Origin: a virus
Virus record (IMG/VR): IMGVR_UViG_3300020131_000009
Coordinates: 1 to 26,260 of that record
Direction: 5' to 3' (one strand)
DNA: 26,260 bases
This document shows, one piece after another, positions 8,649-18,075 of this stretch (position 1 is its first letter; each line of letters opens with the position of its first letter). Under the pieces are notes generated by a model that made no database searches, had not been told where the DNA came from, and saw nothing but the letters and a program-made list of their open reading frames with translations. Made by a program: the position numbers and the translations under genes.

Positions 8649-10247
8649 ATGTCGAACATCACAGAATTCAATAATGTTGGTGCAATTGGGTTTATAAAAG
8701 ACACCCCGCCAGAAAAACTACCTGGAAATGCTGAAATATTTGCTTGGTCAGACGTGAACAACGTTCGAATGGTCAATGGTGATGTTGAAAAGTCTCTTGG
8801 TTACTCCACTATCTTCACACCTTCAGTGGCTCCTTGGTTCATCAATTACGTGAAATCTGGACAGAACAATTACTATGTGTATTTCAGTAACGCCAAGGCT
8901 TATGTTTATGATGGAACCACGAACTACAACATCACAAGGCAGACCGCTGGGGTTGACGTTGATTACACTGCGGACTCCGATTACATGTGGGATGCAACGT
9001 CCTTGAATAACATTCCGGTCTACAACAACCGGAATTGACGCACCTCAACAGTGGTCACCGATTTCGACAGGAACAAAGCTCACTGCTCTAACTGCGTGGC
9101 CAACCGGCTATAAAACCGCCATCATCCGATCTTTCAAGGTTTATCTCGTAGCGTTGGACATCACGGATAACGTTGGCGCTCGCAACTCGGCACTTGTGCG
9201 TTGGTCTGGCGCAGCTGATCCCGACTCCTTGCCATCGACTTGGGACTACACTGATCCCACCAACGATGCGGGTCAAATTCCTCTTTCAGATTCTCCAGGT
9301 GCGGTCATCGATGCTCTTGAACTAGGTGACAGCTTAATCATCTACAAACAACGTGCGACCTATCAGATGTCGTACATTGGTGGGAACGATATTTTTGGGT
9401 TCCAGAAGATATTTCCAACCACAGGAATGTTGGCTGCTCGATGTGGATGCGCTATCGACAATTACCATTTCGTGGTGACAACCGATGATGTGATTGTCCA
9501 CGACCGGACATTCAATTCAATCGGTAATCGATGGTGCCAACCGTAAGTGGTTATTTGAAAATATCAATCCAAGCCGTTATACCCGAACCTTTGTAACACC
9601 ACACTGTTCAAAGGACGAAGTTTGGATTTGTTTTCCATCGACTGAATCTGAACTCCCAAATAAGGTATTGATTTATAACTACAAGAAAAAGACCTGGAGT
9701 AGAAGGGATATTCCAACAATCCACTCCTTATGTGTGTCTCCGATTGTCGTGGGTGCTGGGGTAGCAATTGATACCTATACTGAGGTGATTGATAGTTATC
9801 AACAAATCATCGACTTTTCACCATTCAATAAAACCTCCTGGTCAATGTTGATTCCAGATACCTCAGCGTCGAAGGTTCAGTTGATGGATGCTCAAACCAA
9901 CTTGGATGATGGAGCAGCAACAATCTCGTATGTCGAAAGGCAACGTTTACCACTTGAACCGTTTGAAGCGATTAAGACAGTGAAGCGTGTTTGGGTGAAG
10001 GTGAAATATCCAGGGAAGAACAGTACAACTACAAACACCGTTATCAATGTTTATGTTGGCTTTCAGATGAATAAGAACGATTCAGTAACATGGAATGGTC
10101 CATATCCGCTAGATATTGTGGTGAATAACAAAATCGATTGTTTTGTCACAGGACGATACATAAGTATTAAATTTCAGACCACAACTGACATGGACTGGGT
10201 TCTTCAGGGATTTGATCTTGAATATGATGTGCGCCGGACGTTGGTAG
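8649..10247 (+). CDS. P22 gp10-like tail/DNA-stabilisation protein with three CGGA four-base codons
   Basis: 531 residues. Three sites, CGGA 9030-9033 (residue 128), 9505-9508 (residue 286) and 10235-10238 (residue 529), each shift the frame by +1. Restored junctions are IPVYNNGIDAPQQW and VIVHDGHSIQSVIDGANRKW, both matching the family pattern NNG(I/V)DxPQ and VHDGxxxQS. The middle contains LDITDNVGARNSALVRWSG and DALELGDSLIIYKQ, typical of packaged-DNA stabilisation/tail proteins of podoviruses, a beta-propeller-like tail component. The third site gives the C-terminus DVRGRW and a stop at TAG 10245-10247, whose AGGAGGG serves the next gene. In triplets the third frame would run on to 10336 through that ribosome site and gene, which is unlikely. 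Confidence 0.85.
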
Positions 10248-10256
10248 GAGGGATTT

Positions 10257-10406
10257 ATGACTTACACACCAAAACCAACACCAACCAAATCACAGGAAAT
10301 ACCTGTTTATGTAAAACAAGAACTTTACAAAATTAGTGAAGCACTGAAAGCGATTGAAGCACGATTGCAGAGTATCGAAACGAGATTGACCAACGGTGGA
10401 CTATAA
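10257..10406 (+). CDS. Small coiled phage protein
   Basis: 49 residues from ATG 10257, preceded by a strong AGGAGG site. Begins MTYTPKPTPTKSQEIP and ends in a short amphipathic helix with EALKAIEARLQSIETRLT, a likely coiled coil. No in-frame CGG. Its start becomes evident only when the third CGGA of the preceding gene is read as four bases, because the upstream gene then ends ten bases before it. Function unknown; possibly a small virion or assembly helper. Confidence 0.65.
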   Translation: MTYTPKPTPTKSQEIPVYVKQELYKISEALKAIEARLQSIETRLTNGGL

Positions 10407-10418
10407 ACGAAATACACG

Positions 10419-10455
10419 CCGCAAGGCCCCTCAGAGCCTCACTGCGGGGTTTTTC
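10419..10455 (+). terminator. Rho-independent terminator
   Basis: CCGCA (10419-10423) pairs with TGCGG (10443-10447) with further pairs inside, followed by GGTTTTT. Lies 12 bases after the stop at 10406. Confidence 0.65.
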
Positions 10456-10523
10456 TTGTAAAGATACCGAAGGGGTAGCGGGGTGCTTAAAATCTCGTTT
10501 AAATAGGATAAATGGAGCTAAAT

Positions 10524-10923
10524 ATGGACTTCACAATCGCAAACAATCTTGATTCATGGGATCACATCAAACCGCATATTCAGGGCATTATTGACAAACG
10601 GTGGACTTCATTACCGTCCTGAAGATGTGTATTCAGATATCAAAACAGGCCGATCAGCCCTGGTACTTGGTGAAGATAATGACTTTGGTGTGGCATATAT
10701 TTGGGTTGATCCCGACACTTCAGAGCAATTCCTTCATATTTGGATTGCTTACGCTGATTCTGGTGATGCTTTTGAGAAATACTGGGAATCATGGATTGAA
10801 TTGGCAAAGACATGTGAATGCACTGGAATTCGTTGGGAAAGTAATAGGGTGGGCTACATAAAGACACTCAAAAAGCTTCCAGGCGCAAAACTCTTCAAAG
10901 CTGAATACAGAGCATCAATCTAA
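10524..10923 (+). CDS. GNAT-like phage protein, one CGGT four-base codon
   Basis: 132 residues after reading CGGT 10599-10602 as residue 26. Triplet reading stops seven codons later. ATG 10524 follows a GGAG site. The restored region runs IIDKGGLHYRPEDVYSDI, then ALVLGEDNDFGVAYIWVD, and ends RVGYIKTLKKLPGAKLFKAEY. The order beta-strands, helix, then an R-x-G-Y-x-K-x-L-K-K segment and closing beta-strands is like acetyltransferase-fold proteins; T7 gp13-like virion proteins have a similar ending at this place in the gene order. A catalytic role cannot be claimed. Confidence 0.75.
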
Positions 10924-10980
10924 CAACAAGAGGACATTTTAAATGACCAAAACTTCAATTAAACATGGGAGGGTGTGCTA

Positions 10981-12100
10981 ATGAGCATGGGACGGAGATG
11001 GAGGTAAAGAAAGCACTGGTGGCCAAAATTCTACTCAAACTTCACAAACCACGCCGTGGCAACCAATCAGTAGACCGTTAAAGAACATCGTCAATATTGG
11101 CGAATATCTACATGGTCTTGGTCCCACCCAATACACTCCTTTTCAAACAGTTGCTGACTTCAATCAAAATCAATTAGCAGCCCAAAAAGGCGTTGTTGAT
11201 TACGTCAATAACCAAAACACAGCCAATTTTGTTAAGCAGGGACAAAATACCGTTTCAAATTTGATGAACGGTAGTCAGTTTGGTGTTCCTCAAGCCAATG
11301 CCTTAGTGAATCCTTTAATGGGTCAGCTAAGCAGCACAACGCTGAATGACCCCAATCATGCAATCAACCGCATGATGTACCAGGATGTCACCGATCCATT
11401 CCTTACATCGAACATAGCCGCTGCAAACCGTCAGATTGGCGAAGATTTTCAGCGCAACATCATCCCTGGTTTAAGACGTGGAGCGATTGCTAATGGGTCT
11501 TGGAATGGAACTCGAAGTGATTTGGCCCAAGGGATGGCTGCATCTGAGATAGGCAAACGCATGGCCGATATGACTGGCCAGATGTATTCGGATGCCTACA
11601 ACACCCAAGAAGCGAATCGTTTGCAAGCCGCTGGTATGGCTCAGAACGATATCCAGAACCGCATGGGCTTGTCGAACAACTTCATTCAGGATGCTTGGAA
11701 TAGGGCTCAATCAGGCCAACAGATAGGACTAGGTTCATTCAATAACATGCTGAATGCACCACTTGGTTTACTTGGAGCAGTTGCCGGTGTCGGTGATTCT
11801 CAGCAACAGCATACTCAGAACGTTCTCAACGATGCTCAAGCCCGTTGGGATTTCTTACAGAATGCAAATTGGGACAACGCTCAACGTTATGCAAACCTTT
11901 TGAATGGTGTTGGTGGACAATACAACTCGACATCTACAACTGGATCACAAGAAGGTTGGCAGCCAGGCATTCAAAAGAATCGTGCGGCTGGTGCATTAGG
12001 CGGTGCTGCTTCTGGTGCTGCGATGGGTGCCTCTGTTGGTGGTCCATATGGTGCCGTGATCGGTGGTGTCGCAGGTGGGCTCATGGGGGGATTATCATAA
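10981..12100 (+). CDS. Virion/DNA-ejection protein with glycine-zipper C-terminus, one CGGA four-base codon
   Basis: 372 residues. CGGA 10993-10996 is the fifth codon (MSMGGDGGKES); in triplets only eight codons are read before TAA. A GGGAGGG site precedes ATG 10981. The body is glutamine- and asparagine-rich and helical (VVDYVNNQNTANFVKQGQ, RRGAIANGSWNGTRSDLAQG) and the C-terminus is a Gly/Ala-rich membrane-like segment (AAGALGGAASGAAMGASVGG onward). This layout is common in podovirus ejection proteins that enter the host envelope with the DNA. A 13-codon ORF just before it (10943-10981) is probably not a gene. The stop overlaps the next start in TAATG. Confidence 0.78.
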
Positions 12101-12864
12101 TGGGATTATTACAGTACACACCAAATCCAGTCGAAGATAAGGCCAACACACAAACATATTGGGAGTTCCGTGGTGAACACCCAACAATGAAGAAGAAGTG
12201 GGCCAAGCAATATCACAGACAGGAATCGCTACAAAAGGAACAGGATTTTGTAGACCGTGAAAACGCACGAAATGCCTTCTATGGCTTAATGGGAAATATC
12301 GTTAACCAACCCAATGTAAACGATCATTCCGGTATTCAAGATCAATTCTCCTATATGGATCAATCGGACATCTATGGAAATAATCCTGCTCCAAAGGATT
12401 ATAGGTACAAAGATACTGATATGACCTATCAAACCCAAGAGATGTTGAAGACCGCTGGCTTTGCTAATCCTGCTGACTTCTATAACTACAAAGCTCAAAT
12501 GGAGGAATTACAACGATCACTCAAAGTTCCAACAGTGGGTGATTATTTCCGTGGTATGCCAGCAGCACAGCAACAAGCATTACTTGGGTCACAGAATCAA
12601 CTCTCAGTAAACCCATTGACTAACATGTATCAAGGCGCAAATACACCTGAAGCTCAGCAGATGCAGAATCAGGCGAATGGATTCATTCAGAATTTGGCGA
12701 ATATGTATACGAATGTAGCTCCAGCTGCGCCAGCAAATGTTGGTCAACCTAACGCTCCAGCGTATCAGTTACCAAATGTACCTGGGCTTGTGAGCCAACC
12801 TGCTGCACCTACACCAAACCCAAGCGACAAGAAGCTTTTGGGCCTGCTCAATCTCTACAAGTAA
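12100..12864 (+). CDS. Probable virion/ejection protein
   Basis: 254 residues from ATG 12100, which overlaps the previous stop. The N-terminal third is charged and helical (WEFRGEHPTMKKKWAKQYHR). The middle has MAQMEELQ-type helices, and the C-terminal third is rich in Ala, Pro, Gln and Asn (PAAPANVGQPNAPAYQLPNV). It contains no in-frame CGG and reads through in one frame, which fits the rule that only CGG causes a shift. No family recognised. Its location between two ejection-type proteins suggests it is an internal virion protein. Confidence 0.7.
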   Translation: MGLLQYTPNPVEDKANTQTYWEFRGEHPTMKKKWAKQYHRQESLQKEQDFVDRENARNAFYGLMGNIVNQPNVNDHSGIQDQFSYMDQSDIYGNNPAPKDYRYKDTDMTYQTQEMLKTAGFANPADFYNYKAQMEELQRSLKVPTVGDYFRGMPAAQQQALLGSQNQLSVNPLTNMYQGANTPEAQQMQNQANGFIQNLANMYTNVAPAAPANVGQPNAPAYQLPNVPGLVSQPAAPTPNPSDKKLLGLLNLYK

Positions 12865-12875
12865 GAGGACACACT

Positions 12876-14421
12876 ATGGATTTTTCAAGCTTATTTTCAG
12901 GCATGACAAATGCCCAAAACCTAGCGAATGCGGGTGGTCAAACAGCTTCCCAAATCGGCAGTCCAGATGCTGGGAGCATCAGTATGTCTCCTGATATCTG
13001 GTCAATGATCGGCAAACTTGGGGCTGGTATGTTAGCGAATTCAACAGCCAGAGGCCGCAAACCGGGGTTTGGTGAAGCCTTGGCAGGTGGGATGGCGAAT
13101 GCTAGTGAAAGTATGGACCTAATGGCCAAGTACAAACATGATGAAGAGCTAAGAAAGCGCAAACTGGCTGAATATTCAAGACTATGGGAAACGATTAACC
13201 GGAACTGATACCGCTCCTTCAGTCACGCCTGTAGTATCTTCGGTTGGTAGTGGTCTACTCAGCTACACACCCGATTCTTTAAAAACAAATTTTAATGGTG
13301 AGGTTGGTTCAGAGGCTGGCCAATCTCCAGTGATCACAGCCCTAACTGAAGTTGCCGATACTGTTGCGACTGAGGCTCCACATCCGGCTTCTGGATTACT
13401 TACCAACACACCAGAAAACATTGATCGTCTTGGCGAATTGGTCGGTCAATCAAGGAAGATGATGCAGATGGGTCAGGCTCTGATGGCTCATCCTGATTAT
13501 GCTGAGATGGGGGCTAATTTGATGGCTCGTGGTTTATCAAACATGAGCGACATTGAAGAAGCCAAGATTAGAGCAGAAGCCCGTAATAAAGAGCAGTACA
13601 TCTTACAAAATGGGGTTGTATCTCAGCAGCCTATTAAAGATGGCGACACGATTATTGGCTATCAAGCTGTTGTTGTGGATAAGAATGATCCAACACGCAT
13701 TCTCGACCGATTAGGTTCACCTATTCAGGCTCCAGAGTTCAAGGGTTATACCCAAAGAGCAATAGAGAATGAAAAAACCATCGGTGATAATGAACGTACG
13801 CGATTTAAAACCAAAATGAATATTTTTGAACACGATCAAAACGTTCAAACAGATGTTCAAAATGCCGCTGGTAAGGCTACTCAAACCGAACTTGGTAAAG
13901 GTCGTGGTGAGGCTGTAGTTAAGGCTAAGGACAAAATTCCATCTATTGAAAATGCGCTTTCTGATGTTAATGACGCTCTTTCATTATTGGATAACGGTTT
14001 GTCTACAGGCAAAATCGTGGGTGGTCAGGCAGGATCAATGTTAAGAACAGCTTGGGGTGATTCTGACTTTGAACGATTCGAAAGTACAACCAGACGCCTT
14101 GCACTGGCGAACCTAAAGGAACGTCTTGGTTCAGCTAACCTTTCGAATTCCGATGTTATCTACAACACAGCCGCAGAAGGAATTGGTGGTAATGTTTCAG
14201 TTGAGACTAATAAAGCAAGATTGTTAAAGATCAAGTCAGAACTTGAAAAAGCTCGTGGCAATGCTCTCACCACCGTTGGTTCTGATGGAATGAGTCAGCC
14301 ACGTGGAGTTCAAAATACCGTCAAAGTAAATACAGGGAATTATTCAGTTGGAACAAGATTGAAATTAAGTAACGGTAAAGTTGGTGTTGTGGTAGCACCT
14401 GGAGAAATCAGATATGAGTAA
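12876..14421 (+). CDS. Large internal virion/ejection protein, one CGGA four-base codon
   Basis: 514 residues after reading CGGA 13200-13203 as residue 109; in triplets CGG AAC TGA ends it. AGAGGA precedes ATG 12876. The N-terminal part (SLFSGMTNAQNLANAGGQTA, GKLGAGMLANSTARGRKPGF) is Gly/Ala rich like phage ejection proteins. The middle is helical and charged (about residues 190-330) and the C-terminus forms a small beta domain (YSVGTRLKLSNGKVGVVVAP). It overlaps the lytic transglycosylase gene by 8 bases, suggesting translational coupling and a shared role in genome delivery. Confidence 0.78.
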
Positions 14422-16964
14422 CCAATACATCGAACACATCAACGCGATGGAATCAAAATATCAGTTAAAACCTGGTGTTTTGAGGAAGTTGATTGAAGTA
14501 GAAAGCGGACGGAAATATTGACGCAGTTAGCCCAAAGGGAGCAATTGGGCTAACTCAACTAATGCTAGAGACGGCTAAAGAGCTTGGTGTTGATCCTAAC
14601 GATCCATTTCAAAACATCGAAGGCGGGGCAAGATATCTAAGGCAAAATCTTGACAAATATGAAGGGAACTACGCCAAAGCCATAGCTTCCTACAATGCTG
14701 GGCCAAATCACCCAGCAATCGTCAAAGGTGACAGCCGATTCCTACCTGAAGAGACTCAGAGTTATCTTGGTAAATTTCGAGACTTCGTCATGTCATCGGC
14801 TCATGCAGATGAGTCTCCAAGCGAACAAGTCACCGTGCTTGGTCCAGCTGATGAACAACTCACTGTTCTCGGACCAGCTGATGACCCAATACCACGTTCT
14901 ACCACAGGTGCAACCGGATCGTGGGCTGACAAACCGGCATCTTCAGAGAAGGTTGGAATGGATCAGACTGCCATTGATAAGGCTGCTCAAGGATTAACGT
15001 TTGGATTCGGTGACGAGATTCTTGGTGGCGTTCTTGGTGGCATCGACGCTGCTTTCACTCCATGGGAAGGTGACGAAAAGCTTTCAATCAAGGAGCGATA
15101 CAACAAATATTACAAATCCTACCGAGATGCCCAGAGAGCACGATTGGAGGCTGAACAAAATCAACATCCGGTCGTTTCGACTGTCGCTGAAATCGCTGGA
15201 AGCGCAGCGGGTGGTACAGGTCTGGCGAAAGTAGCACCAAAGGTCTTCGCTGTTGGTTCAGACGCTGGTTACTTGAGAAACATCGCTTCAGCAGTAAAAG
15301 CTGGTGCGGCTCAAGGGGCTTTGTATGGGGCTGGTGAATCTAAAGCTGAAGACATTGATGGAGTCATTGCTGATGCCTTGTCTAGCGGATCTTCAAGCGC
15401 TTTGTTCGGTGGTGGTATGGCCGCAACTCTTGGTCCTGCGGTCAAAATAGGTGGAAAGGCTGTCGATTCAATCAGGGAATATACAAAGTTCAAACCTCAG
15501 ATTGAAAAGAATATCGCCACGGCACAAAAGTTGGGCATTCCATATGCTCCTGTTGATGCCCTACCGTCATTACACAAACCAGGCGTTACTTTGGAGAACA
15601 TCCCGTTTTCACCCATGACGGCTTACCGTGAAGCCCAGCAACAAGCATGGCAGAAGGCGATGGGATTGACTGATGAAGCATCGCAATTCGCAGATGACTT
15701 CAAGTTAGGTGAAAGAATTGAGACTCCAGGTCAGTCGATCAAGAACGAGTTCAACAAATTGCTTAAGGCAAGGAAAAAGGTTGCTAACGAGAATTACGGA
15801 ACATTAGGGGACATGTTGGATTTGAGTAAAGCCGCAAATCCAGGTAGTGATATTGTGAACCTCAAATGGACAGCCGCTACTGCTAAGAAGTTATTTGATG
15901 AACATCAGGACATTTTTAGCGGTTTAAACCAAGATACTTTGAAAAGGCAATTACAAATTCTTGTTACGGGGCTTGACGATAATAAAGCGCAATTGTCTTT
16001 TGATCAGGTTCAGAAACTAAGAAGTAATCTCACAGACGCTATCTCAACTGCTTATAGATCAGGGAAGGGTGATAACGCGGTTAGAGTCTTGGGGGAAATT
16101 AAACGTGTTCTTGATGATGTGGATATTGAAAGCTGGGGCAATCTTCATAAGAGTCCAGCGGTCAGGGACCAATTCAAAACAGCAGTAAGTCAATGGCGTC
16201 ATGAAGTGAAAGCACCGTACAACAAAGACAACCCAAACGGTGGTTCATTACTTCATAAGATCACCAGAGACAAAATTTCCGATGACGATGTGATGAAAAG
16301 TATCGTCAAGAAGAATAATCCAACAACTGTTGAACATGCGATGGAGAATGTCACTCCTGAAGGTAGGGATATGATTCAAAGGCAGTTCTTACAAGATACT
16401 ATTGACGATGCTTATGGTTATCACGGCGTTTCTAACAGTGAATTCTTCAGTCCACAAAAATTCTCATCAGGAATTTTGAATAATGACAAGAAGGGGCAAT
16501 CAGTATTAGATCGACTGTTTGGTAATTATCATCAAAGACCTGATAGCGGCGGATTAAATCTCAGTCCAATGTTTACTGGTAATTTGAATGGTAGGGCTCA
16601 AGAACTCCGTGACGTTGCCGAATTAGCGAGATCAACCGCAAGATCGGGGCAATACTTGGAGAATCCTCCAACTGGTGTTCGATTACAAAACCATATTAGT
16701 GGTGTAAGTGGACTTGGTCTTGGTGGTGCTATCGGTACTGCTGTTGGTGGGCCTGTTGGTACTGCCGTGGGTGCTGGTCTCGGTTTCCTAACTCAGCATC
16801 AAATAGCCAAGATCATGAGCAATCCTGATACTTTCAAGATGTTAGGGAGAGTCGCAAAGATGGTCCCAGGACCGGAGAGGGATGAACTCATCAAGCAAAT
16901 GATGTTCAGTGCTGGATTAGCTACAACAAGGGAATGGAATGAAAACCAGAAGGAGGGTAAGTAA
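14414..16964 (+). CDS. Internal virion protein with lytic transglycosylase domain, one CGGA four-base codon
   Basis: 849 residues. CGGA 14510-14513 is residue 33, three residues after the likely catalytic Glu30. In triplets the protein stops after 35 residues. The restored motif IEVESGGNIDAVSPKGAIGL, followed by TQLM, GGARYL and AIASYNAGP, is the classic SLT transglycosylase signature with the expected ESGG in place, so glycine at the recoded position is well supported. The domain covers about residues 10-120. Then follow two TVLGPAD repeats (about 136-155), long helical regions, and a C-terminal glycine zipper (about 765-795) that may cross a membrane. Like T7 gp16 it probably cuts peptidoglycan and helps DNA cross the envelope. 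No other in-frame CGG was seen in over 800 codons; an out-of-frame CGGA at 14915-14918 is read normally. Confidence 0.87.
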
Positions 16965-17225
16965 TGACGATTGTAATTCTATTCATTGCCGCTTGCGCTG
17001 GGGCTTTGACCCATTGGGCGAAACGCTACTACAAGCGGACAGACAGTGTTGAGCCTGGTGCGCTATTTTTTCGTTGAGAATAAAGTAGCCACCGTTAAGG
17101 CTTTAGCAGGGATTGTGGGTGCTGTAGGGGCGATGGCTGTAGGGGAACTTTCCCTATCAACCCAACTCGTTGCTACGGCCTTTACAGCCGGTTATACAGC
17201 CGACTCAATGTTCAACTCAGAGTAG
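16964..17225 (+). CDS. Small holin-like membrane protein, one CGGA four-base codon
   Basis: 86 residues after reading CGGA 17036-17039 as residue 25; no triplet ORF covers the whole gene. ATG 16964 overlaps the previous TAA and follows AGGAGGG. It has an N-terminal hydrophobic segment (IVILFIAACAGALTHW), a basic stretch around the recoded codon, and a second hydrophobic segment (VKALAGIVGAVGAMAVGE) with a further apolar tail. Two membrane spans in a small protein at the end of the virion operon suggest a holin or spanin partner, but no family was recognised. A terminator follows. Confidence 0.7.
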
Positions 17226-17235
17226 TTAAAAAGAC

Positions 17236-17271
17236 AAATGCCCCAGGTGATGAACCTTGGGGCATTTTTAT
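17236..17271 (+). terminator. Strong terminator ending the rightward late operon
   Basis: AAATGCCCCA (17236-17245) pairs with TGGGGCATTT (17258-17267), followed by TTTA; additional inner pairs are possible. It lies between two converging genes and could act on both. Confidence 0.8.
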
Positions 17272-17297
17272 TGACAGATAAGCATTGCACTTATCAA

Positions 17298-17592
17298 TTA
17301 GATGGCTTTATTCAAGAACTTTTGAACAACCTTTACCATGTAGAATTCTAGCAACTCCAAAATCGGATACGCTGAAAATCCACTCATCATGAGAATTGAA
17401 TCTCTGTATTCATAAGTGTGTGGAATGAAATTCCCCACCACATTGCCTAAGAAAAAGGCTAAGACTGCTGAAATCAGGAATGATCCTAATTTGAATTTGG
17501 TTCCGTTCTTATCGATTGCCCAAAGATAATGAGCAACACCGCCAATTGCGCCGTAAGGTGCCTGCTGTTGCTACTTCTTTAATATGGTTCAT
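17298..17592 (-). CDS. Holin-like membrane protein on the minus strand, one CGGC four-base codon
   Basis: 97 residues from ATG 17592. The sequence CGGC (plus-strand GCCG 17550-17553) read as residue 14 restores the frame: GTLGAIGGVAHYLWAI. The continuation has a hydrophobic segment, FLISAVLAFFLGNVVGNFIP, and a further apolar stretch, LMMSGFSAYPILEFL, ending FLNKAI. The 2-3 membrane spans and charged C-terminus resemble phage holins. A later CGGT on this strand (GGC GGT) is out of frame and read normally. That the same rule holds on the opposite strand argues against an assembly or basecalling artefact. Confidence 0.75.
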
Positions 17593-17618
17593 ATCCACTG
17601 TTGCCCCCGTAAAAAATT

Positions 17619-17624
17619 ATTATA
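17619..17624 (-). promoter_or_regulatory. Possible -10 element for the holin-like gene
   Basis: A minus-strand TATAAT lies 27 bases before ATG 17592 in an AT-rich tract. No good -35 is seen. Confidence 0.35.
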
Positions 17625-17748
17625 GTTTTATTTATTTAAGGGGTGGGAGATTTACCCTTCTGCGGCTTAATGTAAGGCTCACAGAGCGATTTTAAAGCGA
17701 GAGATGGGAAAGGTTAGAGCCGTCCATGGCACCGGGGCTTAAATCGGC

Positions 17749-18042
17749 TTACATTCTGTCGAGATATTGCTTTGACCTGATAACGTTAAGCTGGTTATTC
17801 AGATTTCGAAGTTGGTTTAACTGCTCGTATTCTTGCAGTTGTTGCATTTGTTGATTGTGTTGTTGTCTGATAGCTTCTTGACGGTACATATATTCAGCAT
17901 CATCCCTCTGAAAGCCAGTGCAAGGAATTCTGTCACCATAATAGTTGTAACACGGATCAGCCTTGGCGTTTGTCGATAACAAAGCAAAGAACCCAATAAG
18001 TAATCCAGCCAGCAGAATAAGTAGTTTTATTTTCTTTGACAT
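17749..18042 (-). CDS. Small secreted coiled-coil protein
   Basis: 97 residues from ATG 18042 with AAGGAG 9 bases upstream. It has a clear signal peptide (basic MSKKIK, hydrophobic LLILLAGLLIGFFALLS, cleavage near NAKA-D), then a two-cysteine motif DPCYNYYGDRIPC that could form a disulfide. The rest is a Gln-rich helical coiled coil (QHNQQMQQLQEYEQLNQLRN). Probably periplasmic or exported; function unknown. It has no in-frame CGG, so it does not tell on which side of the code boundary it belongs. AT content and orientation fit with the phage side. Confidence 0.65.
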   Translation of the reverse strand: MSKKIKLLILLAGLLIGFFALLSTNAKADPCYNYYGDRIPCTGFQRDDAEYMYRQEAIRQQHNQQMQQLQEYEQLNQLRNLNNQLNVIRSKQYLDRM

Positions 18043-18075
18043 TTGAAGTATCTCCTTAGTATAAACGTCGCTTAT

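Noticed and set aside
10248-10336. C-terminal extension of the tail protein in the triplet frame
   Set aside because: It crosses a strong ribosome site and the start of another gene, and it disappears when CGGA 10235-10238 is read like the other sites.
10943-10981. A 13-codon ORF before the ejection protein
   Set aside because: It overlaps the ribosome site and start of the real gene at 10981 and shows no coding features.
2060-17553. Frameshifts as random sequencing or assembly errors
   Set aside because: All are the same change at the same codon phase on both strands, with fifteen genes otherwise intact. Out-of-frame CGG tetramers are unaffected.
2060-17553. Classical programmed +1 slippage at a slippery codon
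   Set aside because: The codons before CGG are varied (ACA, GCA, ATT, AAA, GAC, CTG, AAC, ACC, CGC, GGA, AAG, TTA), and there is no common stop or stimulator right after the site.
2024-17592. Decaying prophage full of pseudogenes
   Set aside because: Decay would give stops, deletions and varied indels. Here every reading frame is restored by one rule, and ribosome sites, overlaps and terminators are intact.
17669-17756. AATGTAAG...CTTACATT inverted repeat as a possible unusual tRNA
   Set aside because: The arms pair, but neither strand gives a D-arm, T-arm and anticodon stem.
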